64,000 nucleotides of DNA from Providencia alcalifaciens (GCF_020271745.1 NZ_CP084296.1:2914001-2978000), one strand, 5' to 3'. Positions 44,621 through 53,612 are shown, counted from the stretch's first letter. Numbers and translations: made by a program. The notes: generated from the letters alone by a model not told the origin.

Positions 44621-45460
44621 ATGCTATTAGTACCACAGATAGAACCTTTGACTGATGACGAATTTAGTCGGGTTTGTCGATTTATTCATAAAAAGTCTGG
44701 AATAGTCCTTACGATGAATAAGAAAAATATGGTCTATAACCGCTTATTAAAGCGCTTACGTGACTGTAATATCGACAATTTTTCTGACTACTTACGGATG
44801 TTAGAGCGTGAACCGTTGAATGCGGAATGGCAAGCATTCATCAATGCACTGACCACAAACTTAACGGCATTCTTTCGAGAGCCTCACCACTTTGCGACAT
44901 TGACCGATTTTTTAAAAAGCCGTCGAAATAGCAATATCAATATTTGGTGTTCGGCCTCTTCGACAGGGGAAGAACCTTATTCTATCGCCATGACAGTGAG
45001 TGATGTTTTGGGGGCCAACGCCGTCAATGCCAAGGTCGTTGCCAGTGATATTGATACGGAAGTATTAGAGAAAGCGAAGCAAGGGATCTATCGAGTCGAA
45101 GAGCTCAAAACTCTGACGGCACTGCAACGGCAGCGCTACTTCATGAAAGGGGTGGGCGAATACGAAGGTTTTGCTCGTGTAAAACCCGCACTTAGTAACA
45201 TGATTGAGTTTCGTTACTTAAATCTGACGGAAGGTGATTGGCAATTACAACATCGCTTCGATGCGATTTTTTGTCGTAACGTCATGATTTATTTTGACAA
45301 GGAAATGCAGATAAAACTGCTAGAGCGCTTTGCGCCACTGCTCAAGCCGGATGGCTTATTGTTTATTGGTCACTCTGAAAATATTTCGCAACTGACAAAA
45401 CAGTTCGTGATCAATGGGCAGACTGTCTACAGCTTAGCGTCGGCGAGGAGAGGACAATGA
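44621..45460 (+). CDS. cheR: Chemotaxis protein methyltransferase CheR
   Basis: A 279-residue SAM-dependent glutamate methyltransferase that adapts receptors. It has an N-terminal helical domain (about 1-80) and a Rossmann domain with [17 protein letters not shown] (motif I), the VVASDID turn, and [13 protein letters not shown]. The beta-subdomain that binds NWETF lies about residues 160-185. The ATG at 44621 is taken over a TTG at 44600. Its stop overlaps the cheB start (ATGA). Confidence 0.96.
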   Translation: MLLVPQIEPLTDDEFSRVCRFIHKKSGIVLTMNKKNMVYNRLLKRLRDCNIDNFSDYLRMLEREPLNAEWQAFINALTTNLTAFFREPHHFATLTDFLKSRRNSNINIWCSASSTGEEPYSIAMTVSDVLGANAVNAKVVASDIDTEVLEKAKQGIYRVEELKTLTALQRQRYFMKGVGEYEGFARVKPALSNMIEFRYLNLTEGDWQLQHRFDAIFCRNVMIYFDKEMQIKLLERFAPLLKPDGLLFIGHSENISQLTKQFVINGQTVYSLASARRGQ

Positions 45461-46524
45461 AAAAAATAAAGGTATTGTGCGTCGATGACTCTGCACTAAT
45501 GCGTCAATTGATGCGTGAAATTATTAACAGTCACTCTGATATGGAAGTGGTCGACACGGCGCCAGATCCATATGTTGCACGGGATTTGATTAAGCAACTG
45601 GAGCCAGATGTTATCACCCTCGATGTTGAAATGCCGAGAATGGATGGAATTGATTTTTTAGAGAAATTGATGCGGCTGCATCCAATTCCGGTCGTCATGG
45701 TGTCCACATTAACTTCTAAAGGTTCTGAAGTAACCTTAAAAGCACTGGAATTAGGCGCCGTAGATTTTGTGACAAAACCACAGATTGGTATTCGCGAAAC
45801 CATGATGAGTTATCGCGACATGATCGGTGAAAAAATTCGTGCCGCGGCGATGTCTAAAATGTCGCCGCGTAACCGTTTTGCTCGCACAGAGAAAAAAGTA
45901 ACTGAGCCGACAACCCTGGCAAAACCATTGACGCCATACGTGTGTAACAACCGCGTGATAGCAGTGGGAGCCTCAACCGGTGGAACAGAAGCAATCCGTC
46001 AATTTTTAGAGATGCTACCTAGAGAGTGCCCACCAGTGGTGATCACTCAGCATATGCCGGCAGGCTTCACCCGCTCTTTTGCTGAACGCTTAAATAAATT
46101 GTGTGCACTCACGGTTAAAGAGGCGGAGCACAACGAAATTTTGCAAAAAGGCTGCGCCTATATCGCACCGGGTGATTCACATATGCTGATTACCGATAAA
46201 GGTAAAGGTTATCAAGTGGTGTTGGAACAGAGTGAGCCAGTTAACCGCCATCGTCCTTCCGTCGATGTGCTATTTGACTCAGTTGCAAAGCATGTCGGAC
46301 GTAAATGTATTGGCATTTTGCTAACGGGGATGGGAATGGATGGAGCCAAAGGCTTACTCAACCTGCGTCAACAAGGGGCTTTCACTTACGCTCAAAACGA
46401 AAGTAGCTGCGTCGTATTTGGTATGCCGCGTGCCGCAATCGAAATGCATGCCGCAGATGAAGTGCTGGATCTACTGAAAATTGCCCCAAGTGTATTAACA
46501 AAACTTTCTACTGTCACCGTTTAG
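45457..46524 (+). CDS. cheB: Chemotaxis methylesterase/deamidase CheB
   Basis: 355 residues: a receiver domain (about 1-120) with [14 protein letters not shown] and phospho-acceptor Asp in [13 protein letters not shown], a linker, and a C-terminal esterase (about 165-350). The catalytic triad is Ser in [13 protein letters not shown], His in ITQHMPAGF and Asp in GMGMDGAKG. It removes methyl groups and deamidates receptor glutamines. It is translationally coupled to cheR. Confidence 0.97.
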   Translation: MKKIKVLCVDDSALMRQLMREIINSHSDMEVVDTAPDPYVARDLIKQLEPDVITLDVEMPRMDGIDFLEKLMRLHPIPVVMVSTLTSKGSEVTLKALELGAVDFVTKPQIGIRETMMSYRDMIGEKIRAAAMSKMSPRNRFARTEKKVTEPTTLAKPLTPYVCNNRVIAVGASTGGTEAIRQFLEMLPRECPPVVITQHMPAGFTRSFAERLNKLCALTVKEAEHNEILQKGCAYIAPGDSHMLITDKGKGYQVVLEQSEPVNRHRPSVDVLFDSVAKHVGRKCIGILLTGMGMDGAKGLLNLRQQGAFTYAQNESSCVVFGMPRAAIEMHAADEVLDLLKIAPSVLTKLSTVTV

Positions 46525-46566
46525 CGGTGACAGTTTATTTCTCATTGTATTTTTGAAGGAGTGGTT

Positions 46567-46959
46567 ATGGCCGCTAAAGATCTGAGCTTTCTGGTTGTCG
46601 ATGACTTTTCTACTATGCGTCGCATCGTCCGTAACTTATTAAAAGAACTTGGTTTTAATAAAATTGATGAAGCGGAAGATGGTGTTGATGCCCTCGAAAA
46701 AATCCGTGCTGGGAATATTGATTTTGTGGTTGCTGACTGGAATATGCCAAACATGGATGGTTTAGAGTTACTCAAAACCATTCGTGGTGATGATGCACTT
46801 AAACATATTCCTGTCTTAATGGTGACCGCAGAAGCGAAGAAAGAAAACATCATTGCGGCAGCACAAGCCGGCGCAAGCGGCTATGTTGTGAAACCGTTTA
46901 CTGCAGCTATCCTCGAAGAAAAATTAAATAAAGTATTTGAAAAAATGGGGCTGCAATAA
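46567..46959 (+). CDS. cheY: Chemotaxis response regulator CheY
   Basis: A 130-residue single-domain receiver that, when phosphorylated, binds FliM and switches rotation. It shows [23 protein letters not shown], phospho-acceptor Asp in [11 protein letters not shown], Thr in MVTAEA and Lys in VVKPF. The ATG at 46567 follows GGAG and is preferred over a GTG at 46561. It is 42 bases after cheB. Confidence 0.97.
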   Translation: MAAKDLSFLVVDDFSTMRRIVRNLLKELGFNKIDEAEDGVDALEKIRAGNIDFVVADWNMPNMDGLELLKTIRGDDALKHIPVLMVTAEAKKENIIAAAQAGASGYVVKPFTAAILEEKLNKVFEKMGLQ

Positions 46960-46983
46960 TCGCGAGCGGTGAAGGAGACAGTG

Positions 46984-47628
46984 ATGATTGAACAAGTAGC
47001 AATGAATGGCAGCCGTAATGGCACTGGCAACGAAGATCTAAAACACGTCATTACGCGCATTGGAACTCTGATGAGAACCTTACGTGAAAGTATGCGTGAG
47101 TTGGGTCTAGAGAAAAGCGTTCAGCAGGCCGTCGCAAGTATTCCTGACGGTAAAGATCGCCTGCGTTATATAGCCCAAATGACAGCCCAAGCGGCAGAAA
47201 AAACACTCAACGGCATTGATGTTATCAAACCATTGCAAGTGGAAATGAATAAAAATGCGATTGCGTTGCAGCAACAGTGGGAAGAGGCGGCATCCGGCGA
47301 AGTCTCCGAAGCATTACGCGGCTCCACTCAAGCATTTTTGGGACAAGTTATCCAAGATAGCGAAGTGACTAAAGCTGAACTATTAGAAATCATGATGGCG
47401 CAAGACTTCCAAGATTTAACGGGTCAAGTCGTCAAAAAAATGATGGAAGTGGTTGAAGAAGCAGAGAAACAGCTATTAGCGTTGCTGATGGAAAATACAC
47501 CACCAGAAATGCGAGTGAAGACTCAAAGTGAAAGCTTGCTAAATGGCCCGCAGATTAATAAAGAAGGTGTGAATGTGATGGCATCACAGTCACAGGTGGA
47601 TGATCTGTTAGATGAGTTAGGTTTCTAA
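46984..47628 (+). CDS. cheZ: CheY-P phosphatase CheZ
   Basis: A 214-residue helical-hairpin dimer, the same length as in E. coli. The catalytic Gln lies in EIMMAQDFQDLTGQVVKKMM, and the C-terminal helix QSQVDDLLDELGF binds CheY. The ATG at 46984 is used, with AAGGAG 6 bases upstream; an in-frame GTG at 46969 lacks one. It ends the che group. In E. coli flhB is next; here about 1.8 kb of accessory DNA intervenes. Confidence 0.96.
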   Translation: MIEQVAMNGSRNGTGNEDLKHVITRIGTLMRTLRESMRELGLEKSVQQAVASIPDGKDRLRYIAQMTAQAAEKTLNGIDVIKPLQVEMNKNAIALQQQWEEAASGEVSEALRGSTQAFLGQVIQDSEVTKAELLEIMMAQDFQDLTGQVVKKMMEVVEEAEKQLLALLMENTPPEMRVKTQSESLLNGPQINKEGVNVMASQSQVDDLLDELGF

Positions 47629-47741
47629 TTCGCTCCTTCGTAATATTTTGAGCTATAGCGTTATTGGCTGCGTTTGCCTTTTTGTTATGGCTCAAACTAT
47701 TTAGGGCAATTGAGCATTATTATTTTATTAGCGATTTTTAA

Positions 47742-48050
47742 TCAAAACCCATCGACCAGTAGATCTATCGCGCTTTTGATTTTATCTTTTTGGTGTTCAA
47801 TGCAAATGATCTCTTTTCCTAACATGGATTTAGAGATAGCTGACATCAAATGAGTCATAAGGACAAAGGATTGTCCTTCAATATCAATAATCGGATTAAG
47901 TCGAATCGGTAGAGCGGCTTGTAGATGACGTGTATCAAATAACGGAATGATAAGACGTGTTGTTAGGTCATCAGTAATGTCACTTTGTACATCCAAAAGA
48001 TAAGGATAATTTGTTAGCTCTTTTTTAGCTTGATAGACACAATATTGCAT
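47742..48050 (-). CDS. ccdB: CcdB-family DNA-gyrase toxin
   Basis: A 102-residue protein matching plasmid F CcdB: it starts MQYCVYQAKKE, then LLDVQSDI, RLIIPL, LNPIIDIEGQSFVLMTHLMSAISKSMLG and ENDIKNAIN-like QKDKIKSAIDLLVDGF at the end. CcdB poisons gyrase-DNA complexes. In F CcdB the last three residues Trp-Gly-Ile are essential; here they read DGF, so Trp is missing, as I think occurs in some chromosomal homologues, and toxicity is uncertain. Its start overlaps the ccdA stop by one base, the usual antitoxin-first operon. Confidence 0.9.
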   Translation of the reverse strand: MQYCVYQAKKELTNYPYLLDVQSDITDDLTTRLIIPLFDTRHLQAALPIRLNPIIDIEGQSFVLMTHLMSAISKSMLGKEIICIEHQKDKIKSAIDLLVDGF

Positions 48051-48286
48051 TAAAGCGCCTTATATTCCTCTGAAAAAATTCCATATTCTTCACTGATCCT
48101 ATTGAGTTCCTGAAAACCATCTTGGTTATCTGCTTTCCATTTTAACGCCTCAAGTTTTTTGAGTTCAGCCAGCAAAGCATTGGATAACACGAGGGAGAAA
48201 TTCAAGTTAGCTTTTCTCGCTTGTTCATAAAGTTCAGGGGAGACTGTCACACTCACTGTCTTTTTCATTTTATTGGTTACCGTCAT
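48050..48286 (-). CDS. ccdA: CcdA-family antitoxin
   Basis: A 78-residue protein with an N-terminal ribbon-helix-helix DNA-binding part (KKTVSVTVSPELYEQARKANLNFS) and a flexible C-terminal toxin-binding tail (LKWKADNQDGFQELNRISEEYGIFSEEYKAL). The WKAxNQ(D/E)G phrase is shared with F CcdA. It neutralises CcdB and represses the operon. GGAG precedes the ATG at 48286. A 66-bp interrupted palindrome upstream is a likely operator. Confidence 0.92.
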   Translation of the reverse strand: MTVTNKMKKTVSVTVSPELYEQARKANLNFSLVLSNALLAELKKLEALKWKADNQDGFQELNRISEEYGIFSEEYKAL

Positions 48287-48303
48287 CGCAACTCCTTTTT
48301 GAT

Positions 48304-48369
48304 ATACATGCTAAATTTACCAGTGCATTCGAATACCCGTGCTCGAACACGGGTAAATGTAGCATGTAT
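48304..48369. promoter_or_regulatory. Interrupted palindrome upstream of ccdAB
   Basis: 18-bp arms at 48304-48321 and 48352-48369 match at 17 of 18 positions when one is inverted. A second hairpin, CCCGTG-CTCGAA-CACGGG, is nested at 48336-48353. It begins 18 bp upstream of the ccdA start, the right place for the promoter and for CcdA-CcdB binding, where several adjacent sites are known in F. Confidence 0.6.
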
Positions 48370-48429
48370 TTTGAGTGACAAGTCAAGTTGCTCCCATTTA
48401 CTGAAAAATTCAGACACTCTGTTTCTTTT

Positions 48430-48576
48430 TTACACATCAAAAAGCGTTTCAATGGATTTTGTTGGATAAAAAAAGCTATCAGCGTTTTCTCCTGTTAATT
48501 GGATAAAACCGAGTCCGAGATAAAATTGTTTGGCTTTATCATTTAAGGCTTCGACAAATAGGCTGTAAATATACAT
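48430..48576 (-). pseudogene. C-terminal remnant of a GNAT-type toxin
   Basis: A 48-residue frame reading FVEALNDKAKQFYLGLGF (residues 7-24) and ending YPTKSIETLFDV. This is the ending of GNAT toxins of the TacT/AtaT type, where AKxFYExFGF and a final MxTIxxLF motif occur. The acetyl-CoA-binding part and any ribbon-helix-helix antitoxin gene are gone. The ATG at 48576 is probably incidental. It lies upstream of ccdAB on the same strand, so this spot has taken up more than one TA system. Confidence 0.65.
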
Positions 48577-48642
48577 AGGTAGCTTTATTCACAGGTAGTT
48601 TTATATAGAGCCGCAAACAGACCAAAAGTGTTTATTTGGTTT

Positions 48643-48658
48643 TGCGAAGCGCTTCGCA
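48643..48658. repeat. Palindrome TGCGAAGCGCTTCGCA, copy 1
   Basis: A perfect 16-bp palindrome 170 bp downstream of the yajD stop. The same 16 bases occur at 49318-49333 on the other side of yajD. Confidence 0.8.
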
Positions 48659-48828
48659 GAGGGTATGCAATAAGCAGCAATTGCGGATAAATGACTGGAT
48701 AGCGTGTCGAGAAATAAAATTATAATAGTGGAATAGAGTGATGAATGCTGGAAAGCAAGGGTGAATCGTCGGGAGTCACGCAAGCTTGAATAGCATTTCA
48801 AACTTGCGCAAACAACATACAGATAAGG

Positions 48829-49176
48829 TTATTTCTTTTTATTTAACATCGCTTTTAAATCTGCAAACGGGTTATAAGTGGCTTCACCCACATCTTTTTG
48901 TGCATCTTCACCCGCAACCACATTCGTTCCGTACTGGTCGGCTTCGGTATACTTAGAATGTTCATGGTCATGGCAGAAGAGACATAATAATTCCCAGTTA
49001 CTACCATCTTCAGGGTTATTGGTATGATCATGATCGATATGATGAACAGTTAATTCTCTCAGATTCGAATAAACGAATTCCCGTGTGCAGCGTCCGCATA
49101 TCCATGGATAAATTTTGAGTGCTTTTTCACGGTAGCCACTTTCTAAGCGAGCATAGTTTTTGGGGATCAGAGCCAT
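48829..49176 (-). CDS. yajD: HNH nuclease-family protein YajD
   Basis: A 115-residue protein nearly identical by eye to E. coli YajD. The HNH motif is seen as CGRCTREF, LTVHHIDHDHTNNPEDGSNWELLCLFCHDHEHSKY (about residues 27-80), with two CxxC-type zinc pairs. The substrate is unknown. In E. coli it lies elsewhere, between the tsx and nrdR areas, so its place here between ccdAB and flhB is unusual for that species. It has its own promoter region on the minus strand and two 16-bp palindromes flank it. Confidence 0.92.
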   Translation of the reverse strand: MALIPKNYARLESGYREKALKIYPWICGRCTREFVYSNLRELTVHHIDHDHTNNPEDGSNWELLCLFCHDHEHSKYTEADQYGTNVVAGEDAQKDVGEATYNPFADLKAMLNKKK

Positions 49177-49314
49177 AACGAATATTACCTGTTATAAATA
49201 GAGTGTTTTATATTGATGTTATCAATATACCCCATTTTACTGCACGGGTATTATAGGAAGTGATTTTTTAAGCCATCCTTTTTAACTTTCTCTCTTTTTA
49301 CCTTTCATTTACCT

Positions 49315-49336
49315 CTTTGCGAAGCGCTTCGCAAAG
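49315..49336. repeat. Palindrome TGCGAAGCGCTTCGCA, copy 2 (extended)
   Basis: The same 16-bp core (49318-49333) flanked by CTT and AAG, making a perfect 22-bp palindrome, 140 bp upstream of the yajD start and 125 bp before flhB. Confidence 0.8.
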
Positions 49337-49460
49337 TTGTTGCCATATTGCTCAATAGCCAAAAAACCCCTGCGAAGTACGTCTATTTTCCACCATTGAT
49401 TTTTTTACACTCTGTCATGCTATAGCGACTATGCGTATAGGCTAATTTTTTGGAAGTCAC

Positions 49461-50612
49461 GTGTCCGACGAAAGTGATGTAGAAAAAACAGAAGAACCCA
49501 CGCCCCATAAAAAGCAGAAAGCGAAAGATGATGGGCAAATTGTTCGCTCCAAAGAATTAAGCTCCCTGATGATGATGTTGGCTGGAGTCAGTTTGCTGTG
49601 GTTAAGTGGCGGGCATTTGGCAAACCAGCTACGACAAATTATGCGACAAGGATTTATCTTTGACGGGCATTACCTGCAAAACACCGGGCTAATGCTCAGT
49701 TATTTGGGAAGGGTAGTTAGTGAGGCGTTATTCGCCCTATTTCCAATTATCGGGGGATTAGCGCTGGTGGGGATCTCAGCATCGTCACTGGTGGGCGGGC
49801 TGTTATTTAATAGTAAATTGATTAAATTTGACTTAAAAAAATTAAATCCAATCAAAGGATTAAAGCGAATTTTCTCCATGAATGCCTTATCTGAATTGTT
49901 TAAGGCGATATTAAAATCACTGTTTGTGGGGTTAGGAGCATCCATTTTCCTTTGGCAAAGTTGGCCATCGTTACTCCATTTGGTGATGGAGCCACCGATA
50001 ACGGCGTTGGCGAATGCACTCGAGAAGGTGATTTTTGCAGGTTATTTAATTGTCTTTCTATTAATCCCGATGGTGGCATTTGATGTGTTTTATCAATTTC
50101 GCTCCCACTTGAAAAAGTTGCGGATGAGCCGCCAAGAAATTAAAGACGAATTTAAACAGCAAGAAGGTGACCCGCACATTAAAGCCAAAATTCGTCAGCA
50201 ACAACGGGCGATTGCGCGTAACCGAATGATGGCGGATGTACCCAGTGCGGATGTGATTGTCACCAACCCGACTCACTACGCTGTCGCCCTAAAATATGAC
50301 GATAAAAAAATGGGAGCGCCGAAAGTCTTGGCAAAAGGCGCGGGGGTCATTGCTCAACGTATTAAAGAAATTGGTGCAGAGCACCGTATTTTACAACTTG
50401 AAGCTCCACCGCTCGCGCGTGCGTTATACCGCCATGCGGAGATTGGACAAAGTATCCCTGTTGCGCTGTATGCAGCGGTAGCAGAAGTTTTAGCATGGGT
50501 TTACCAATTACGCCGTTGGCGTCGTGAAGGTGGCCTGAAACCAAAGAAACCGAAGAATTTACCAGTGCCACCGACGCTGGATTTTGCTGGAGATAACAAT
50601 CGCGATGGCTAA
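49461..50612 (+). CDS. flhB: Flagellar export switch protein FlhB
   Basis: A 383-residue component of the flagellar type III export gate. It has a charged N-terminus (SDESDVEKTEEPTPHKKQKAKDDGQIVRSKEL), four membrane segments (about 30-210) and a C-terminal cytoplasmic domain that self-cleaves at NPTH (TNPTHYAVAL) to switch from rod/hook to filament export. The GTG at 49461 follows GGAAG and fits the E. coli N-terminus. It overlaps flhA by 8 bases. Confidence 0.96.
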   Translation: MSDESDVEKTEEPTPHKKQKAKDDGQIVRSKELSSLMMMLAGVSLLWLSGGHLANQLRQIMRQGFIFDGHYLQNTGLMLSYLGRVVSEALFALFPIIGGLALVGISASSLVGGLLFNSKLIKFDLKKLNPIKGLKRIFSMNALSELFKAILKSLFVGLGASIFLWQSWPSLLHLVMEPPITALANALEKVIFAGYLIVFLLIPMVAFDVFYQFRSHLKKLRMSRQEIKDEFKQQEGDPHIKAKIRQQQRAIARNRMMADVPSADVIVTNPTHYAVALKYDDKKMGAPKVLAKGAGVIAQRIKEIGAEHRILQLEAPPLARALYRHAEIGQSIPVALYAAVAEVLAWVYQLRRWRREGGLKPKKPKNLPVPPTLDFAGDNNRDG

Positions 50613-52701
50613 TTTGGCTGCACTTTTAAAATTGCCGAAAAACTTACAAGGAACTCAGTGGCAAATCCTCGCTGGGCCCGTGCTGATATTACTGATTCTG
50701 TCGATGATGGTTTTACCATTACCGGCATTTTTGCTTGATTTGTTGTTCACCTTTAACATTGCTCTGTCCATTATGGTTCTGTTAGTGGCGATGTTCACCA
50801 AACGGACATTGGATTTTGCCGCATTTCCCACCATTTTGCTGTTTGCAACGTTATTACGTCTATCTTTGAATATCGCTTCAACGCGTATCATTCTGTTGGA
50901 TGGTCATACTGGACCGGATGCAGCAGGGCGCGTCGTTGAAGCCTTTGGTCACTTCCTGGTTGGCGGAAACTTTGCCATTGGTATCGTCGTTTTCATTATC
51001 TTGGTTCTGATTAACTTTATGGTTATCACCAAGGGTGCGGGGCGTATCGCCGAAGTAGGCGCTCGCTTTGTACTTGATGGTATGCCGGGTAAGCAAATGG
51101 CCATCGATGCCGATTTAAACGCCGGTATTATTAATGATGATGAAGCAAAAAAACGCCGCACAGAAGTAACCCAAGAAGCTGATTTTTACGGCTCAATGGA
51201 TGGTGCGAGCAAATTCGTTCGTGGTGATGCCGTCGCCGGGATTATGATCATGGTGATAAACGTCATTGGTGGTCTGATTATCGGTGTGGGTCAGCATCAT
51301 ATGACCCTTGGTGATGCAACGAGCGTTTATACCTTATTAACCATCGGTGATGGTCTAGTCGCCCAAATTCCAGCATTGATCATCTCAACGGCGGCGGGGG
51401 TTATCGTCACTCGCGTTGCAACTGATGAAGATGTTGGTGAGCAGATGGTCACTCAACTGTTTAATAACCCGCGTGTGATGTGGCTCAGTGCTGGGGTATT
51501 AGGGTTGATTGGTCTTATTCCAGGGATGCCTAACTTTGTTTTCCTACTGTTCACTGCGGCATTGGCTGCATTAGGGTGGTATCTGGTCAAACGCAGTCGC
51601 AGTCCAGAGAAAGCGATGGATGATAGTCAAGCGCAACATTTCCAAGAAGCCAATAAAGTGGTTGAAGCCACATGGGATGATGTGCAGTTAGAAGATTTAC
51701 TGGCAATGGAAGTCGGTTATCGCTTAATTCCGTTGGTGGATAACGATCAACAGGGGGAGCTACTGGGTCGACTTCGTGGGCTACGTAAGAAATTTGCTCA
51801 GGAAGTCGGATACTTACCTCCGGTAGTGCATATTTGCGACAACCTAGAACTATCCCCATGTGAATATCGCATTCTTATTAAAGGGGCTGAGGTGGGTCGT
51901 GGAGAAGCTCAACCAGGACGTAACTTAGCGATTGACCCAGGCAATGCGGCGGGGACTTTACAAGGGGATATCACCAAAGAGCCTGCATTTGGTCTGCCTG
52001 CGGTATGGATCGATGACGATTTACGTGAACAAGCACAAATCCAAGGTTATACCGTCGTTTCCGCAAGTACCGCGGTAGCAACGCACTTTAACCAAATCTT
52101 ACTGCAATACTCGAGTACTTTGTTCGGTCGCCAAGAAGCCCAAATGTTGTATGACCGAGTGAAAAAAGAGATGCCAAAACTGGCAGATGATTTGATCCCT
52201 GACACTATTTCATTGACCATCTTGCACCGCGTTTTACAAAACCTACTCATGGAAGATGTGGTGATCCGCGATATGCGCACCATTATTGAAACGCTGGCTG
52301 AAATGGCAGGTGAGAATGGTGAACAAAAAGATACCGATTACCTCACTTCTCAAGTGCGCATAGCGCTGGGACGTGCCATTACCCAGCAATGGTTTGGTAG
52401 CGCGGAAGAGATTCAAGTAATTGGGTTGGATGCGAAGTTGGAGCAAATCCTGCTACAAGCCGCGAAGAATGGCGGTGGCTTAGAGCCAAACTTAGCTCAG
52501 TTTATTCAAACTCAAGCAGAAGAAGCCGTGGGGCATCAAGAAGCCATGGGCGCACCAACCGTATTGTTAGTGAATCATGCCCTGAGGCTGATTTTATCCC
52601 GCTTCCTGCGTCGTAGCTTGCCGCAATTAGTGGTGATGTCCAATTTAGAAATGACCGATCACCGTAAGATTAGAATGACATCGATGATCAGCGGGTCATA
52701 A
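50605..52701 (+). CDS. flhA: Flagellar export gate protein FlhA
   Basis: A 698-residue export-gate protein with eight N-terminal membrane segments and a large C-terminal chaperone-docking domain. The FHIPEP signature region reads GKQMAIDADLNAGIINDDEAKKRRTEVTQEADFYGSMDGASKFVRGDA. The ATG at 50605 overlaps flhB; the frame could be extended upstream to 50584 but E. coli starts at MSNLAA. flhE, usually next, is absent, and a large hairpin terminator follows. Confidence 0.96.
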   Translation: MANLAALLKLPKNLQGTQWQILAGPVLILLILSMMVLPLPAFLLDLLFTFNIALSIMVLLVAMFTKRTLDFAAFPTILLFATLLRLSLNIASTRIILLDGHTGPDAAGRVVEAFGHFLVGGNFAIGIVVFIILVLINFMVITKGAGRIAEVGARFVLDGMPGKQMAIDADLNAGIINDDEAKKRRTEVTQEADFYGSMDGASKFVRGDAVAGIMIMVINVIGGLIIGVGQHHMTLGDATSVYTLLTIGDGLVAQIPALIISTAAGVIVTRVATDEDVGEQMVTQLFNNPRVMWLSAGVLGLIGLIPGMPNFVFLLFTAALAALGWYLVKRSRSPEKAMDDSQAQHFQEANKVVEATWDDVQLEDLLAMEVGYRLIPLVDNDQQGELLGRLRGLRKKFAQEVGYLPPVVHICDNLELSPCEYRILIKGAEVGRGEAQPGRNLAIDPGNAAGTLQGDITKEPAFGLPAVWIDDDLREQAQIQGYTVVSASTAVATHFNQILLQYSSTLFGRQEAQMLYDRVKKEMPKLADDLIPDTISLTILHRVLQNLLMEDVVIRDMRTIIETLAEMAGENGEQKDTDYLTSQVRIALGRAITQQWFGSAEEIQVIGLDAKLEQILLQAAKNGGGLEPNLAQFIQTQAEEAVGHQEAMGAPTVLLVNHALRLILSRFLRRSLPQLVVMSNLEMTDHRKIRMTSMISGS

Positions 52702-52746
52702 ACAGTCGATTGATTTAAAGTTAACGAAACACAAATAAGTATCACA

Positions 52747-52799
52747 ATAGGCAGCATAGTGAGATGAGCATCATAACTTCTCACTCACTGCCTATTTTT
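52747..52799 (+). terminator. flhBA terminator
   Basis: ATAGGCAG (52747-52754) pairs with CTGCCTAT (52788-52795), enclosing AGTGAGA/TCTCACT, and is followed by T residues (52795-52799). Confidence 0.85.
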
Positions 52800-52957
52800 C
52801 TCATGTCAGTTTTATACAAAAGAACAATCGGAGTCTTTACTGGTTTTAAACCAAACGGTGCGGACGGTATTAAGTCTCGCTAGCATGGATTAAAAGACCT
52901 TAGATATTAATCAGTAAAGTGTATTGATGTCTTATACATAATTATGGTGAAAATAAC

Positions 52958-53095
52958 ATGGCAGACACATTGAAGGAATTATTGGAATTTACTAAAGGAC
53001 TAGAGAAAATCGGGGTAATAGATGGAGAGGGTGTGAAGCGTATTGAAGCTAGAATAAAAGCAAGAAAGGCGAAATCTAATCGACCAAAAGACTAA
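52958..53095 (+). CDS. Small unassigned ORF (45 residues)
   Basis: ATG to TAA encodes a charged helical peptide starting MADTLKELLEFTKGLEKIG and rich in Lys and Arg at its end. The pattern recalls the N-terminal tail of some XRE antitoxins, but without a DNA-binding domain. The ribosome site is modest (GGTGA 8 bases upstream). Its last 17 bases are repeated just beyond it. It may be a real small gene, or a remnant of whatever replaced flhE. Confidence 0.35.
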   Translation: MADTLKELLEFTKGLEKIGVIDGEGVKRIEARIKARKAKSNRPKD

Positions 53096-53115
53096 ATTTA
53101 ATCGACCAAAAGACT
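53077..53115. repeat. 17-bp direct repeat
   Basis: TAATCGACCAAAAGACT occurs at 53077-53093 and again at 53099-53115, 22 bp apart. The first copy includes the end of the small ORF. It looks like a short tandem duplication. Confidence 0.85.
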
Positions 53116-53171
53116 CTGATCATTTAACCAGATAAAAATAGAGGGTGAAGGAAACAGGTTGAGTCAGAAAC

Positions 53172-53612
53172 CTAAATTGAAATTTTCTTTCCTAACACAG
53201 GGCGTTTAGATTCTAAGCCATCGGCACCGTAAGTTGACTGATTATTATGCTTTTTCACAAAATTTAGACGTTGTGCATTCAGCTCAATATGCAGTTGAAG
53301 CATTTGGTGATTACGATAATTCAAATCTTTTAGCTGAGTCGTCAGGTCTTTAATTGTATTCCAAGTGTGGCTGAGCGCTGGGTTACCTTCATAAGGTGCA
53401 ACAATTTTTGCTTGCTCTTCCAGTTGTAAACGGTGGTTCTCGCCATGACTAATAGCGGCAACTAAAAAACGCTTTTGCTCCGTCGTTTCCTGAAATGGAG
53501 AAGGTGGCACACGATGGTAACCCAGTAATAACTCTTCATTCTTCATCACAATTTCCAGTGATTGCAAATGACCAAGCTGCTGTTCTAATAGGAGTAATAA
53601 TTCGTCGTTCAT
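53172..53612 (-). CDS. flgN: Flagellar export chaperone FlgN
   Basis: A 146-residue helical chaperone for the hook-filament junction proteins FlgK and FlgL. It matches FlgN in size and position (LLLLLEQQLGHLQSLEIVMKNEELLL at the start). It follows flgM with an 11-base gap on the same strand and probably shares the FliA promoter upstream of flgM. Confidence 0.9.
   Translation of the reverse strand: MNDELLLLLEQQLGHLQSLEIVMKNEELLLGYHRVPPSPFQETTEQKRFLVAAISHGENHRLQLEEQAKIVAPYEGNPALSHTWNTIKDLTTQLKDLNYRNHQMLQLHIELNAQRLNFVKKHNNQSTYGADGLESKRPVLGKKISI

Noticed and set aside
48304..48369. Integron attC site
   Set aside because: The palindrome lacks the RYYYAAC and GTTRRRY core sites that attC requires, and no integrase is near.
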